Positions 1-6,034 are shown, counted from the first letter of the stretch. The stretch is DNA of 10,235 nt from Methanobacteriota archaeon (GCA_022561895.1 JADFQH010000087.1:1-10235); one strand, 5' to 3'. Notes: generated from the sequence alone by a model not told the origin. Translations and numbers: made by a program.

Positions 1-734
1 TCCCGCTGGGGATCGGTCTCGGCAGCGTCCTCCTCTCCGTTACAGTGATCTCCGCGGTGGTCGCCGTCGTCCTCGCACCCGTCATCGGCAACTACATTGG
101 CGGACTGTTCGTGCTGGCCGATCAGCCCTACGAGATCGGCGATATGGTCAGGATCGTCGACACCGAACACGAAGAACAGCGCGGGTTCATCCAAGACGTT
201 ACCCTCCGGTATACGAAGATCCTCGCGCGGGATAACACCCTTCTCGTGATTCCGAACTCCACGATTCGAGAACGCGACGTGATCAACTACTCCGCCGAGG
301 ACGAACGCACGTGGATGCACCTCGATATCTCCGTCACCTACGAGGGCGATCTCGAGGAAGCACGCCGGATCATGATCCGGGCGGCGCGAAACACCGATGG
401 TGTGATCAGCGGCGGTCCCACCATTCGAATCGGCAGCGCCCGGTATCCCGCCCGCCCAACCTGCCTGATCTACGAGTATGCGGACAACGGCGTCACCCTC
501 CGGCTTCGCTACTGGATGCGAACGCCACATTCCCCAGGGCGAATCCGGTCGGATATCCAAGAACGGATCTGGGAAGCCGTCGAGGACGCAGACGTCGAGT
601 TCCCTTACCCACACAGACATCTCGTTTTCGATGATATGAGCGATGAGGCGGATACGGCGATCGAGCACGCCCGCACAGGAGAAAGTGAACGAACCACCGA
701 AACGGATCTAGGAGAGTCTACCCGCCGACCGTGA
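1..734 (+). CDS. MscS-family mechanosensitive ion channel, 5'-truncated by window edge
   Basis: Small-conductance mechanosensitive channel in the cytoplasmic membrane, which releases solutes on hypo-osmotic shock. The reading frame is already open at base 3, so the true start lies outside the window; the GTG at base 45 is internal to the gene. What is seen begins in the last, pore-lining helix (Gly/Ala/Val-rich, then NYIGGLFVLADQPYEIGD), the classic entry from TM3 into the MscS beta domain. Next come a beta domain with LLVIPNSTI, the usual IPNS motif, and an alpha/beta C-terminal domain ending in FPYPHRHLVFDD, typical of the family. A short hydrophilic acidic tail of about 30 residues follows. 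The stop (732-734) lies inside the 3' end of the convergent UspA-like gene, a 17-base overlap. Family assignment is secure; the number of N-terminal membrane helices cannot be seen. Confidence 0.93.
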   Translation, partial: PLGIGLGSVLLSVTVISAVVAVVLAPVIGNYIGGLFVLADQPYEIGDMVRIVDTEHEEQRGFIQDVTLRYTKILARDNTLLVIPNSTIRERDVINYSAEDERTWMHLDISVTYEGDLEEARRIMIRAARNTDGVISGGPTIRIGSARYPARPTCLIYEYADNGVTLRLRYWMRTPHSPGRIRSDIQERIWEAVEDADVEFPYPHRHLVFDDMSDEADTAIEHARTGESERTTETDLGESTRRP

Positions 735-1119
735 TGACGGTGCAGTCGAGTCGGTTTTTCAGAAACGTCTCGATATCCGGATCGCGGTTGAGTCGCCCGA
801 TCAAGCGCTTCCAGCGCGAGGCCTGTCGGTGGCCGATGACGACGACATCGGCGTCTTCTGCGGCGATCTCGTCGAGGATCGTCTCCTCGACCAGAAAACC
901 GGATCGTACCACGTAGCGCGCGCTCGCCAGCCGTCCGAACTCCGTTTCGACCGCTCGCTTGAGTTCGGCTCTCGTGATCGGATGACCGTTCTGGTAGAGA
1001 TTGACATGTAGTACGGTCAGATCCGCGTCGTCCTCGTGTGCGACTTCCATGGCTCGCTCGAACGTCCGTTTCGAGCGTGTCGAGAGCGGATATCGAACGG
1101 GGACGATGACGCGAGTCAC
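718..1119 (-). CDS. UspA-like universal stress protein, degenerate nucleotide loop
   Basis: A 133-residue single-domain protein of the universal stress protein fold, probably cytoplasmic and dimeric. It starts with the family's first beta strand (TRVIVPVRYPLS), has a DADLTVLHVN second strand, and ends with a DADVVVIGHR strand and TVITVGG. Members that bind ATP carry G-2x-G-9x-G(S/T) after the fourth strand. Here Gly96 is present, but position 99 is Gln and position 109 is Arg, so classic ATP binding is doubtful. The start is GTG (1117-1119). I prefer it because a near-perfect Shine-Dalgarno, AGGTGATC on the minus strand (1127-1134), lies 7 bases upstream and because it gives the normal N-terminus. 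It lies 26 bases downstream of the metallophosphatase gene on the same strand, so the two are probably co-transcribed. Its 3' end overlaps the convergent MscS gene. Confidence 0.88.
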   Translation of the reverse strand: MTRVIVPVRYPLSTRSKRTFERAMEVAHEDDADLTVLHVNLYQNGHPITRAELKRAVETEFGRLASARYVVRSGFLVEETILDEIAAEDADVVVIGHRQASRWKRLIGRLNRDPDIETFLKNRLDCTVITVGG

Positions 1120-1126
1120 ACTGACA

Positions 1127-1134
1127 GATCACCT
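1127..1134 (-). promoter_or_regulatory. Strong Shine-Dalgarno for the UspA-like gene
   Basis: The minus-strand sequence AGGTGATC matches the complement of the conserved archaeal 16S rRNA 3' end and stands 7 bases before the GTG at 1119. It supports this GTG as the start and translation of the gene as the second cistron of an operon. A perfect 10-base palindrome, GCCGATCGGC (1135-1144), sits just upstream of it, between the two genes. Confidence 0.7.
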
Positions 1135-1145
1135 GCCGATCGGCG

Positions 1146-2507
1146 TCAACTTTTCCCTTTGGCCCGCTCGATGCGCCCCTCGATCACCAGGTCGATTCCC
1201 ACAGTACGGGCGTACTCCGCGAGCACCTCGTACTGAACGTCCACTGTTCCGTTTCGGTGGCCCGTCGTGAGCGCAGGAAACTCGTGATCGGTTTCGAAGA
1301 GATACCGACTCGCCGCGATCGTGTACTCTCCATCGGGCTCAAGAGGTTCGTTTCCGACACGAACCGACTCGACGCGCGCTCCATCGAAGGTAGCACGGAG
1401 ACCGCTGACGTGGGCGTGCCACCAGTGAGGTTCGCCGAACCCCACGTCGGGATCGCTCGCCTGAGAGAGCAGCGTTCGAAGCTCCCTTCCCGTCACCGTT
1501 CCGACCGTGACCGGTCCGTCGAACGGAACGACGCTGATGCAGTCGGCGAGCGTTACGTCGTTCATAAGTGGAGGTCCCGAGCGGATACCACCGGCGTTAT
1601 GAAGCGCTACGTCGGTTCCGGCGGCCCACCGGTAGGCATCGGCGACCCAGTTGCCGATCCGACACTCCCCGCTCACGGTGATCTCCTCGGTACGAGAAAT
1701 CGGCGTTTCAACTACTCCCACGACCTCCTCCAAACCCGCCCTCGCCATCCGCTCTCTGAGCGCACTCGCCACACGCTCGCCCCACGGCCCCGTCTCTGTG
1801 TGGTGGCGTGTTCCCTTGATTGCCTCACCGAGTTCCACCTCGATGAGAGCTGTGCCGTTCGCACCGGGTCGCGTACAGAGCGTTTCACCGACATAGTCCA
1901 ACCGTTCGGAATGGACGTGCCCGCCGAGAACCACGTCGATATCGAGCTCGCGCGCGAGGAGGTCGTCGCCCGCCCCGCAGTGTGAGAGCGCGACGACGTG
2001 ATCGACGTTCTGCGTACGAAGGGTCGCGACGGCCCGCTTTGCGGACTCGATGGGGTTCTCAACCACTAGATCGCTCGCTTTCGGGTTGATCGACGGGGTT
2101 GCGGGATCGAGCACGCCGAAAAACCCGATTCGAGTACTACCACTACTACCGTTTCGCTCGATGATGGTCGTCGGCGAAACCCCACCGAAGCGCGCACCCT
2201 GAAAGAACACGTTCGCGCTCACCCACGTCTGGGGCGAACGCTCGATGATCTCGCGGGTCGCCCGATAGCCATGATCGAAGTCGTGATTGCCAAACGTCTC
2301 TACATCCGGCTTCACTGACTCGAAAAAGTCGAGGGCCTGTCTCCCCTCGGTCACGAGCGAGAGGATGCCGGGGGCGGTGTTGTCGCCAGTACCGACGACG
2401 ATCGTGTCCTCATCCCGAAGAGCGCCGATCAACCCAGCGAGCCGCCCGATCCGCTCGGGATCGTCGTAGGCGTTCTCGACATCCGAGTACTGGAGCAGCC
2501 GCACCAT
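1146..2507 (-). CDS. Cytoplasmic 5'-nucleotidase/UshA-type metallophosphatase
   Basis: A 453-residue two-domain enzyme of the 5'-nucleotidase family, expected to hydrolyse phosphomonoesters of nucleotides using two metal ions. The N-terminal calcineurin-like domain (about residues 1-230) shows the ordered metal motifs: SDVEN (8-12), GTGDN (39-43), FGNHD (72-76), LSHCG (174-178) and GGHVH (195-199). The C-terminal 5'-nucleotidase domain (about 260-445) has NAGGIRSG (304-311) and VPFDG (327-331). The first motif is normally D-x-H; here it is D9-V-E11, so Glu replaces the usual His ligand. Unlike UshA there is no signal peptide, as the first motif begins at residue 8, so the enzyme should be cytoplasmic. 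The ATG at 2507 is the natural start. It is the first gene of a likely operon with the UspA-like gene. The exact substrate cannot be read from sequence. Confidence 0.9.
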   Translation of the reverse strand: MVRLLQYSDVENAYDDPERIGRLAGLIGALRDEDTIVVGTGDNTAPGILSLVTEGRQALDFFESVKPDVETFGNHDFDHGYRATREIIERSPQTWVSANVFFQGARFGGVSPTTIIERNGSSGSTRIGFFGVLDPATPSINPKASDLVVENPIESAKRAVATLRTQNVDHVVALSHCGAGDDLLARELDIDVVLGGHVHSERLDYVGETLCTRPGANGTALIEVELGEAIKGTRHHTETGPWGERVASALRERMARAGLEEVVGVVETPISRTEEITVSGECRIGNWVADAYRWAAGTDVALHNAGGIRSGPPLMNDVTLADCISVVPFDGPVTVGTVTGRELRTLLSQASDPDVGFGEPHWWHAHVSGLRATFDGARVESVRVGNEPLEPDGEYTIAASRYLFETDHEFPALTTGHRNGTVDVQYEVLAEYARTVGIDLVIEGRIERAKGKS

Positions 2508-2530
2508 TCACGTCCGGTACTCAGGTCGAC

Positions 2531-2540
2531 CGCATAACGA
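2531..2540 (-). promoter_or_regulatory. Possible TATA box for the metallophosphatase gene
   Basis: On the minus strand TCGTTATGCG is centred about 28 bases before the ATG at 2507, the spacing expected for a leaderless haloarchaeal transcript. No Shine-Dalgarno is visible between it and the start, which fits leaderless translation. The match to a TATA consensus is weak. Confidence 0.3.
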
Positions 2541-2555
2541 CTGCGATCCCGTAGT

Positions 2556-2570
2556 GGAAAGTTGATAACC
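2556..2570 (+). promoter_or_regulatory. Possible BRE/TATA element for tatC
   Basis: GGAAA followed by GTTGATAACC lies about 26-30 bases before the ATG at 2592. The purine-rich stretch before an AT-rich core resembles a BRE plus TATA box for a leaderless transcript. The 84-base gap holds two divergent candidate promoters and no other clear structure. The call rests on spacing and a loose consensus. Confidence 0.3.
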
Positions 2571-2591
2571 GTTTCTGCCCTATAGATTTCA

Positions 2592-4238
2592 ATGGGGAAT
2601 GTTACCAAAGAACAAAGCGAGCGAGCGGTGCTTGTGGCGCTGTTCGTCACCGCCCGCAATCGGCTTCGAATCGTCTTTCTCGCTTTTTGTGCTGGCTTTC
2701 TCGGGACGTTTTATCTACTACGCAACTGGGTCTGGGACGCCCTCGAAGCTGCGCTACTCGCCCGTGGCGCAATCGTCGTCGCCATCACGCCATTCGATGT
2801 CGTCCTCTTGGAAGCGAAGTTCGCGCTCGGCGGCGGCGCGCTGGTCGCGATCCCCACGCTCGTCTATCTCTCACGCGACGTGTTCAAAGAGCGCATGGAA
2901 ATCCCGTGGAGCGGATCGAAAATTCTCGGGGTCAGTCTGCTGGCCGCGGGGCTGTTCGTCTTTGGGGTTGCCTACGCCCACATGGTACTCTTTCCGTTTT
3001 TATTCGAATTTCTCGCGGCGAACGCGATCAGCGCGGGCTTTCAGCCCACCTATTCGATCGTTATGTGGGCGCAGTTCATCCTGATCCTCTCGGTCGTGAT
3101 GGGCGTCGCCGCCGAACTCCCATTACTTATGAGCGCGCTCGCAAGCGCGGAGATCGTCACCTACGAGACGTTCGCGGCGAACTGGCGGGTTTCGGTGTTC
3201 GGGCTGGTGGTCGTCGGCTCGCTCGCAAACGGCTCGCCCGACCCCTTCTCGATGGCGCTCGTGACGGCTCCCCTGATCGTACTCTACGGCGTTGGTTTAG
3301 TCTGTGCTCACCTCGTCTCTCCGCCGGTCATTTCCCAGACCGCCACAGTCACGACACAGGATTCCAAACGAGGGGCGGAAATCGAGCCGATCATCCGCGA
3401 CACGACAATGGGGATGGCGAGCGCCTTCACCGAGCGCGACGAGGACGATATCGGGGACTACTACGAGGAGATCGTCTTCGTTCTCGGGAGTCTGCGCGAC
3501 CATCTCGCGGTTCTTGGCGGCGTGTTTCTCCTCACAATGACTGGCGTGTTCACGTGGCTCTCGGGGGGCGGGATCGGGACGATCAAACGCGATTTTCTTT
3601 CCCGGCTCCCCGCGGGCGTCGCCCCCGAACAGGTCGATATCGTCTTGCTCCACCCCGTCGAAGCGCTCGCGTTCGAACTCAAACTGAGCGTTTTAGTAGG
3701 ACTGGTCGTCGTCTCACCGCTCGTCTGTTACTATCTCTGGGAGCCACTCGCCGCTTGCGGGTTCATGCGAGGCTCACGGCGCGCGCTCGTCGCATGGAGC
3801 GGCGCGCTCGTGTTCGGACTCGCTGCCGGCAGCGTTCTCGGGTATCTGTTCGTCGCGCCCACGATTATCTCGGGGCTGACCTACGACGCGCTTAGAGCGG
3901 GAGTCGTCGTCTCCTATCGCGTACCCGAACTGTTCTGGCTCGTCGCCGCGACAACAGTTGGCGTCGGCGTGCTGCTGAACGTGCCCATCGCGATGGTGTT
4001 CGGCTGGCGCGCCGGTCTCGTTTCCTACAGCGCGCTCCGAGGGGGCTGGCGCGCCGTCTGCATCGCCGTCCTCGTTTGTGCCTCGCCGTTGACGGGAGTT
4101 CTCGGAATGCTCGGGACGGCGATTGCGGTACTTTTCGCCTACTGGTTCGGACTCGGTGCGCTGTGGGTCGTGACGCTTGGCGGGCGACGCGACCTTCGTA
4201 ACTCTCGATCGGCGGTCCCGCTCGACACGAACCGTTGA
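2592..4238 (+). CDS. tatC: Double TatC (haloarchaeal TatCt type), Tat translocase receptor subunit
   Basis: Membrane receptor of the twin-arginine translocation system, which exports folded proteins and is the main secretion route in haloarchaea. The 548-residue protein is two TatC modules in tandem. Module 1 (about 15-245) includes ITPFDVVLLEAKFALG (65-80), SAGFQPTYSIV (147-157) and AAELPLL (173-179). Module 2 (about 285-530) includes LHPVEALAFELKLSV (353-367), VLGYLFVAPT (415-424) and LWVVTLGGRR (524-533). I count about six hydrophobic helices per module, twelve in all. The linker (about 246-288) is short and hydrophilic; published TatCt proteins are longer and described as having 14 helices. 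The amphipathic TatC N-terminal motif HLxELRxRL is only partly kept: FVTARNRL in module 1 and VLGSLRDHL in module 2, both lacking the acidic residue. No tatA or second tatC lies in the window. The ATG at 2592 fits the family start. Confidence 0.88.
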   Translation: MGNVTKEQSERAVLVALFVTARNRLRIVFLAFCAGFLGTFYLLRNWVWDALEAALLARGAIVVAITPFDVVLLEAKFALGGGALVAIPTLVYLSRDVFKERMEIPWSGSKILGVSLLAAGLFVFGVAYAHMVLFPFLFEFLAANAISAGFQPTYSIVMWAQFILILSVVMGVAAELPLLMSALASAEIVTYETFAANWRVSVFGLVVVGSLANGSPDPFSMALVTAPLIVLYGVGLVCAHLVSPPVISQTATVTTQDSKRGAEIEPIIRDTTMGMASAFTERDEDDIGDYYEEIVFVLGSLRDHLAVLGGVFLLTMTGVFTWLSGGGIGTIKRDFLSRLPAGVAPEQVDIVLLHPVEALAFELKLSVLVGLVVVSPLVCYYLWEPLAACGFMRGSRRALVAWSGALVFGLAAGSVLGYLFVAPTIISGLTYDALRAGVVVSYRVPELFWLVAATTVGVGVLLNVPIAMVFGWRAGLVSYSALRGGWRAVCIAVLVCASPLTGVLGMLGTAIAVLFAYWFGLGALWVVTLGGRRDLRNSRSAVPLDTNR

Positions 4239-4244
4239 CGGTTC
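4229..4244. terminator. Perfect hairpin across the tatC stop codon
   Basis: GAACCGT, TG, ACGGTTC form a 7+2+7 inverted repeat that contains the TGA stop (4236-4238). It lies between the convergent tatC and deacetylase genes, which are only 38 bases apart, so it could mark 3' ends in both directions. There is no T-tract after it, so classical termination is unproven. Confidence 0.35.
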
Positions 4245-4276
4245 ATGAGCGGTGTAACGCCCGGCTAAATGACCCG

Positions 4277-5368
4277 TTATTGGCCGCCGTATCGCTCGAT
4301 GGCTTCCCGAAGCGTCATCACCTCGATCCCGCGCTCGTCGATCCATTCGAGCGTCTCGTAGATCCCGTCCTCCGTTACCTCGTCCTTGAACGTGTGTGCG
4401 CCGATCACGCCGAGTGCGCCCCGGTCCGCGATCTCGTCGAGATCGGCTATGACGCTCTCGGGTGAGGTGAACTCGAGGAAGTAATCCCGCTCGGTGTAAA
4501 AGGGATCGAACCCGTCGGGATCGTTGACGCGCGAGCCGTGTTCGGCGTTCGCGATCCCCATGTAATGATCGATTGCGAACTCCCGCGAATAATCGTCGAA
4601 GCTGTCGTAGGGGGCGAGAAACGTATCGATCTCGAAGCCGAGCGATTCGAGCTCGCGTTTCGACTCGCCGAGCGCCTCCTCCATTCCGTCTTCGGGATAG
4701 CGCGTGAGGCTTTCGCCCTTCGTGAACGACTCGCCGAGCGGTTCATCCAGTTCGATGTATCTTCCCGTCTCGTCTTCGTCCCACCCGAGAACGGTCCGCG
4801 TGACCGTTTTCTGCCCATCGGTAATTTCGAGATCGCGTGGCTCCCAGTAGCCGTGGCGAATCCCGTCAGGGTAGACCCGATCGTCGTCCGAATGAGCGTC
4901 CTCGACGAGTTCGAAGGTTCCGACTGCGGTGTGATCGACCGTGTGCGAACAGATCTCCCAGCCCGCGTCTTCGAGTTCCTCTAAGTGTTCGACACCCATC
5001 CAGTCGGTCCCCATATAGTTCTCACGACCGATCCACTCGGTGACAATCCCGGTCGTCGCGGGTGCGTCGAACGCTTGGTGGGCGGGAAAAGCTTGAGTAT
5101 AATCTTCTATCGGGCCGTCGTCATACACGAAGACGACCGCCCCACCTTCGGGCGGGTCAAGCGGTTCGCTGTCTTCCCTTTCCTCGTCGTCGGGGGTAGT
5201 GTCATCTCCTTCACCGCCGCTACCGTCGGTTTCGTTCTCGCCAGTGTCGCCACCGCCACCAGTGCCTTCGGTGAGGCGACTGAGACAGCCTGACAGTCCG
5301 GTGAGTGCAACGGCACTCGATCCGAGAAACACCCGTCGGGTCGAAGAGCGGCGCTCCATACCTGACAT
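4277..5368 (-). CDS. Tat-exported lipoprotein with NodB polysaccharide deacetylase domain
   Basis: A 363-residue predicted surface lipoprotein. The N-terminus has a twin-arginine signal (STRRVFLG, Arg11-Arg12), a short hydrophobic stretch and a lipobox LSGC with Cys28 as the lipidation site. A Gly/Asp/Glu-rich linker (about 33-72) then leads to the catalytic domain. NodB-type enzymes are metal-dependent de-N- or de-O-acetylases of sugars. Visible motifs are VYDDGP (81-86; catalytic base and metal Asp), SHTVDH (141-146; metal His pair), LAPYDSFDD (251-259; motif 3, lacking the usual Arg) and GAHTF (323-327; late His motif). About 80 residues (150-228) separate motif 2 from the helix leading to motif 3, which looks like an inserted strand-rich module. 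The ATG at 5359 (residue 4) is an alternative start and better spaced from the TATA-like element. The substrate is unknown; cell-surface glycan is an inference. Confidence 0.85.
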   Translation of the reverse strand: MSGMERRSSTRRVFLGSSAVALTGLSGCLSRLTEGTGGGGDTGENETDGSGGEGDDTTPDDEEREDSEPLDPPEGGAVVFVYDDGPIEDYTQAFPAHQAFDAPATTGIVTEWIGRENYMGTDWMGVEHLEELEDAGWEICSHTVDHTAVGTFELVEDAHSDDDRVYPDGIRHGYWEPRDLEITDGQKTVTRTVLGWDEDETGRYIELDEPLGESFTKGESLTRYPEDGMEEALGESKRELESLGFEIDTFLAPYDSFDDYSREFAIDHYMGIANAEHGSRVNDPDGFDPFYTERDYFLEFTSPESVIADLDEIADRGALGVIGAHTFKDEVTEDGIYETLEWIDERGIEVMTLREAIERYGGQ

Positions 5369-5383
5369 GATTCTGCCGAAGCA

Positions 5384-5392
5384 GTATAGTTG
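5384..5392 (-). promoter_or_regulatory. Candidate TATA box for the deacetylase gene
   Basis: Minus-strand AACTATACT lies about 25-30 bases before the in-frame ATG at 5359 and only about 16-24 before the ATG at 5368. If transcription is leaderless this spacing favours the inner ATG. A second AT-rich stretch on the same strand, GATTAATTCGTATAGG on the plus strand (5399-5414), could serve the outer start. Confidence 0.4.
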
Positions 5393-5439
5393 TCAACTGA
5401 TTAATTCGTATAGGGTAACAGATGAATGCTGAAGACCAG

Positions 5440-5476
5440 CCTGAAATTATAGTAGTTAGACAGATGTAATTTCAGG
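5440..5476. repeat. 10-base perfect inverted repeat in the divergent promoter region
   Basis: CCTGAAATTA (5440-5449) and TAATTTCAGG (5467-5476) are exact reverse complements separated by 17 bases, so arm centres are 27 bases apart. Because both flanking genes point away, it is not a terminator. A two-site operator for a dimeric or tetrameric regulator is the simplest reading; this is inference. Confidence 0.65.
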
Positions 5477-5514
5477 ACAGGTCGCCTCTTGGACCGTTTA
5501 GGATAACCCTCATA

Positions 5515-5535
5515 CCCAGTGCGACTAGAACTGGG
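5515..5535. repeat. Short dyad immediately upstream of the zinc-ribbon gene start
   Basis: CCCAGT (5515-5520) and ACTGGG (5530-5535) are exact reverse complements with a 9-base loop, ending two bases before the ATG at 5538. It could be an operator near the transcription start or a small leader hairpin. At six base pairs it may be chance. Confidence 0.35.
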
Positions 5536-5537
5536 AT

Positions 5538-5774
5538 ATGGACGAACTATCCGCGGGTGGGGAGACGCTGTACGTCGCGCGCGACGAGGCAGAGCGCGGT
5601 TCGGACGGCCCGTTTTACGTCGTCTATCGGACAACGAATCGACGGGACCGGTGGGGCTATCTCTGTGGGAACTGCGACAGCCCGAACACGGCGATGGACA
5701 CGATGGGGCGAATCGTCTGTAATGACTGCCCGAACCAGCGAAAACCGACCGAATGGGACGCGGCTCACGAGTAA
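5538..5774 (+). CDS. Small four-Cys zinc-ribbon protein, conserved in haloarchaea (DUF5816-like)
   Basis: A 78-residue soluble protein. Two CxxC pairs, C43-G-N-C46 and C61-N-D-C64, are 14 residues apart and very likely hold one zinc ion as a ribbon. The N-terminal half has RGSDGPFYVVY (20-30), and the C-terminus is the well-conserved RKPTEWDAAHE. From memory this pattern matches a haloarchaeal family annotated as DUF5816; the number should be confirmed. No catalytic motif or membrane segment is visible. Zinc ribbons often bind nucleic acid or protein, but nothing here decides its role. It lies 56 bases upstream of a dodecin gene on the same strand, with a strong hairpin between them. The ATG at 5538 is preferred because the preceding bases carry promoter-like structure. 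Confidence 0.78.
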   Translation: MDELSAGGETLYVARDEAERGSDGPFYVVYRTTNRRDRWGYLCGNCDSPNTAMDTMGRIVCNDCPNQRKPTEWDAAHE

Positions 5775-5781
5775 CCTTTCC

Positions 5782-5816
5782 ATGTCCGGCACAACCACTT
5801 TGCGAGTGCCGGACAT
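5782..5816. repeat. 11-base perfect hairpin between zinc-ribbon and dodecin genes
   Basis: ATGTCCGGCAC (5782-5792) and GTGCCGGACAT (5806-5816) are exact reverse complements with a 13-base loop. The stem is GC-rich, begins 8 bases after the upstream stop and ends 14 bases before the dodecin ATG. No T-tract follows. It could end or protect the upstream transcript, be an RNA-processing or translation-control structure for dodecin, or be an operator dyad. I see no separate TATA box for dodecin here. Confidence 0.75.
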
Positions 5817-5830
5817 CGATTGGAAGCGCC

Positions 5831-6034
5831 ATGACAACCGTCAAAGTCATCGAACTCCTGGGTGAATCGAGCGAATCGTGGGAAGATGCCGCCCAGCAGG
5901 CGGTAAACGACGCCGAACAGACCCTCGAAAACATCAGCGGCATCGAGGTCGAAGAACAGACCGCGGACGTCGAGGACGGGCAGATCACGAGCTACAAGAC
6001 GACCGTTCACGTCGCGTTCGCGCTCAACCGCTGA
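5831..6034 (+). CDS. Dodecin-family protein lacking the flavin-stacking Trp
   Basis: A 67-residue dodecin. Dodecins form hollow dodecamers that store or quench flavins. The fold signature is strand TTVKVIELLG, helix (about 14-33; SWEDAAQQAVNDAEQTL), then two strands, IEVEEQTADV and TSYKTTVHVAFAL. In the Halobacterium-type protein Trp36 stacks on the flavin; in the ungapped alignment (LENISGIEV here against LENVYWAEV in the second dodecin of this window) that position is Gly37. The only Trp is W17 in the helix. Aromatic flavin stacking is therefore missing, and the ligand may differ. The start is the ATG at 5831: the frame runs further upstream, but that stretch crosses the hairpin and has no dodecin character. 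It is probably co-transcribed with the zinc-ribbon gene. Confidence 0.9.
   Translation: MTTVKVIELLGESSESWEDAAQQAVNDAEQTLENISGIEVEEQTADVEDGQITSYKTTVHVAFALNR

Larger units (their letters stand above)
5369..5537. promoter_or_regulatory. Divergent control region between deacetylase and zinc-ribbon genes
   Basis: A 169-base gap, AT-richer than its surroundings, from which two genes diverge. It holds a TATA-like element for the minus gene (5384-5392), a loose one for the plus gene (GTTTAGGATAACC, 5496-5508), a perfect 10-base inverted repeat close to the midpoint (5440-5476), a direct repeat ACAGATG (5418-5424 and 5460-5466, 42 bases apart), and a short dyad next to the plus-strand start codon (5515-5535). 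No ORF of coding character is seen. Confidence 0.6.

Noticed and set aside
45..734. GTG at 45 as the start of the MscS gene
   Set aside because: The frame is open from base 3 and the residues before it are the Gly/Val-rich pore helix of the same protein, so the gene continues beyond the window.
1257..1985. Open frame of 242 codons opposite the metallophosphatase
   Set aside because: It is antisense to conserved motifs, has low-complexity basic composition and no promoter or Shine-Dalgarno.
2687..3895. Long open frame of 402 codons inside tatC, same strand
   Set aside because: Its product is extremely Arg-rich with no domain, a common by-product of GC-rich coding DNA, and it sits wholly within a well-supported TatC.
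5440..5476. Inverted repeat read as transposon ends or a rho-independent terminator
   Set aside because: There is no transposase, no visible target duplication, and both neighbouring genes point away from it.
5753..5830. Upstream extension of the first dodecin to 5753
   Set aside because: The extension overlaps the previous gene and the 11-bp hairpin, and dodecins begin at the strand encoded from 5831.
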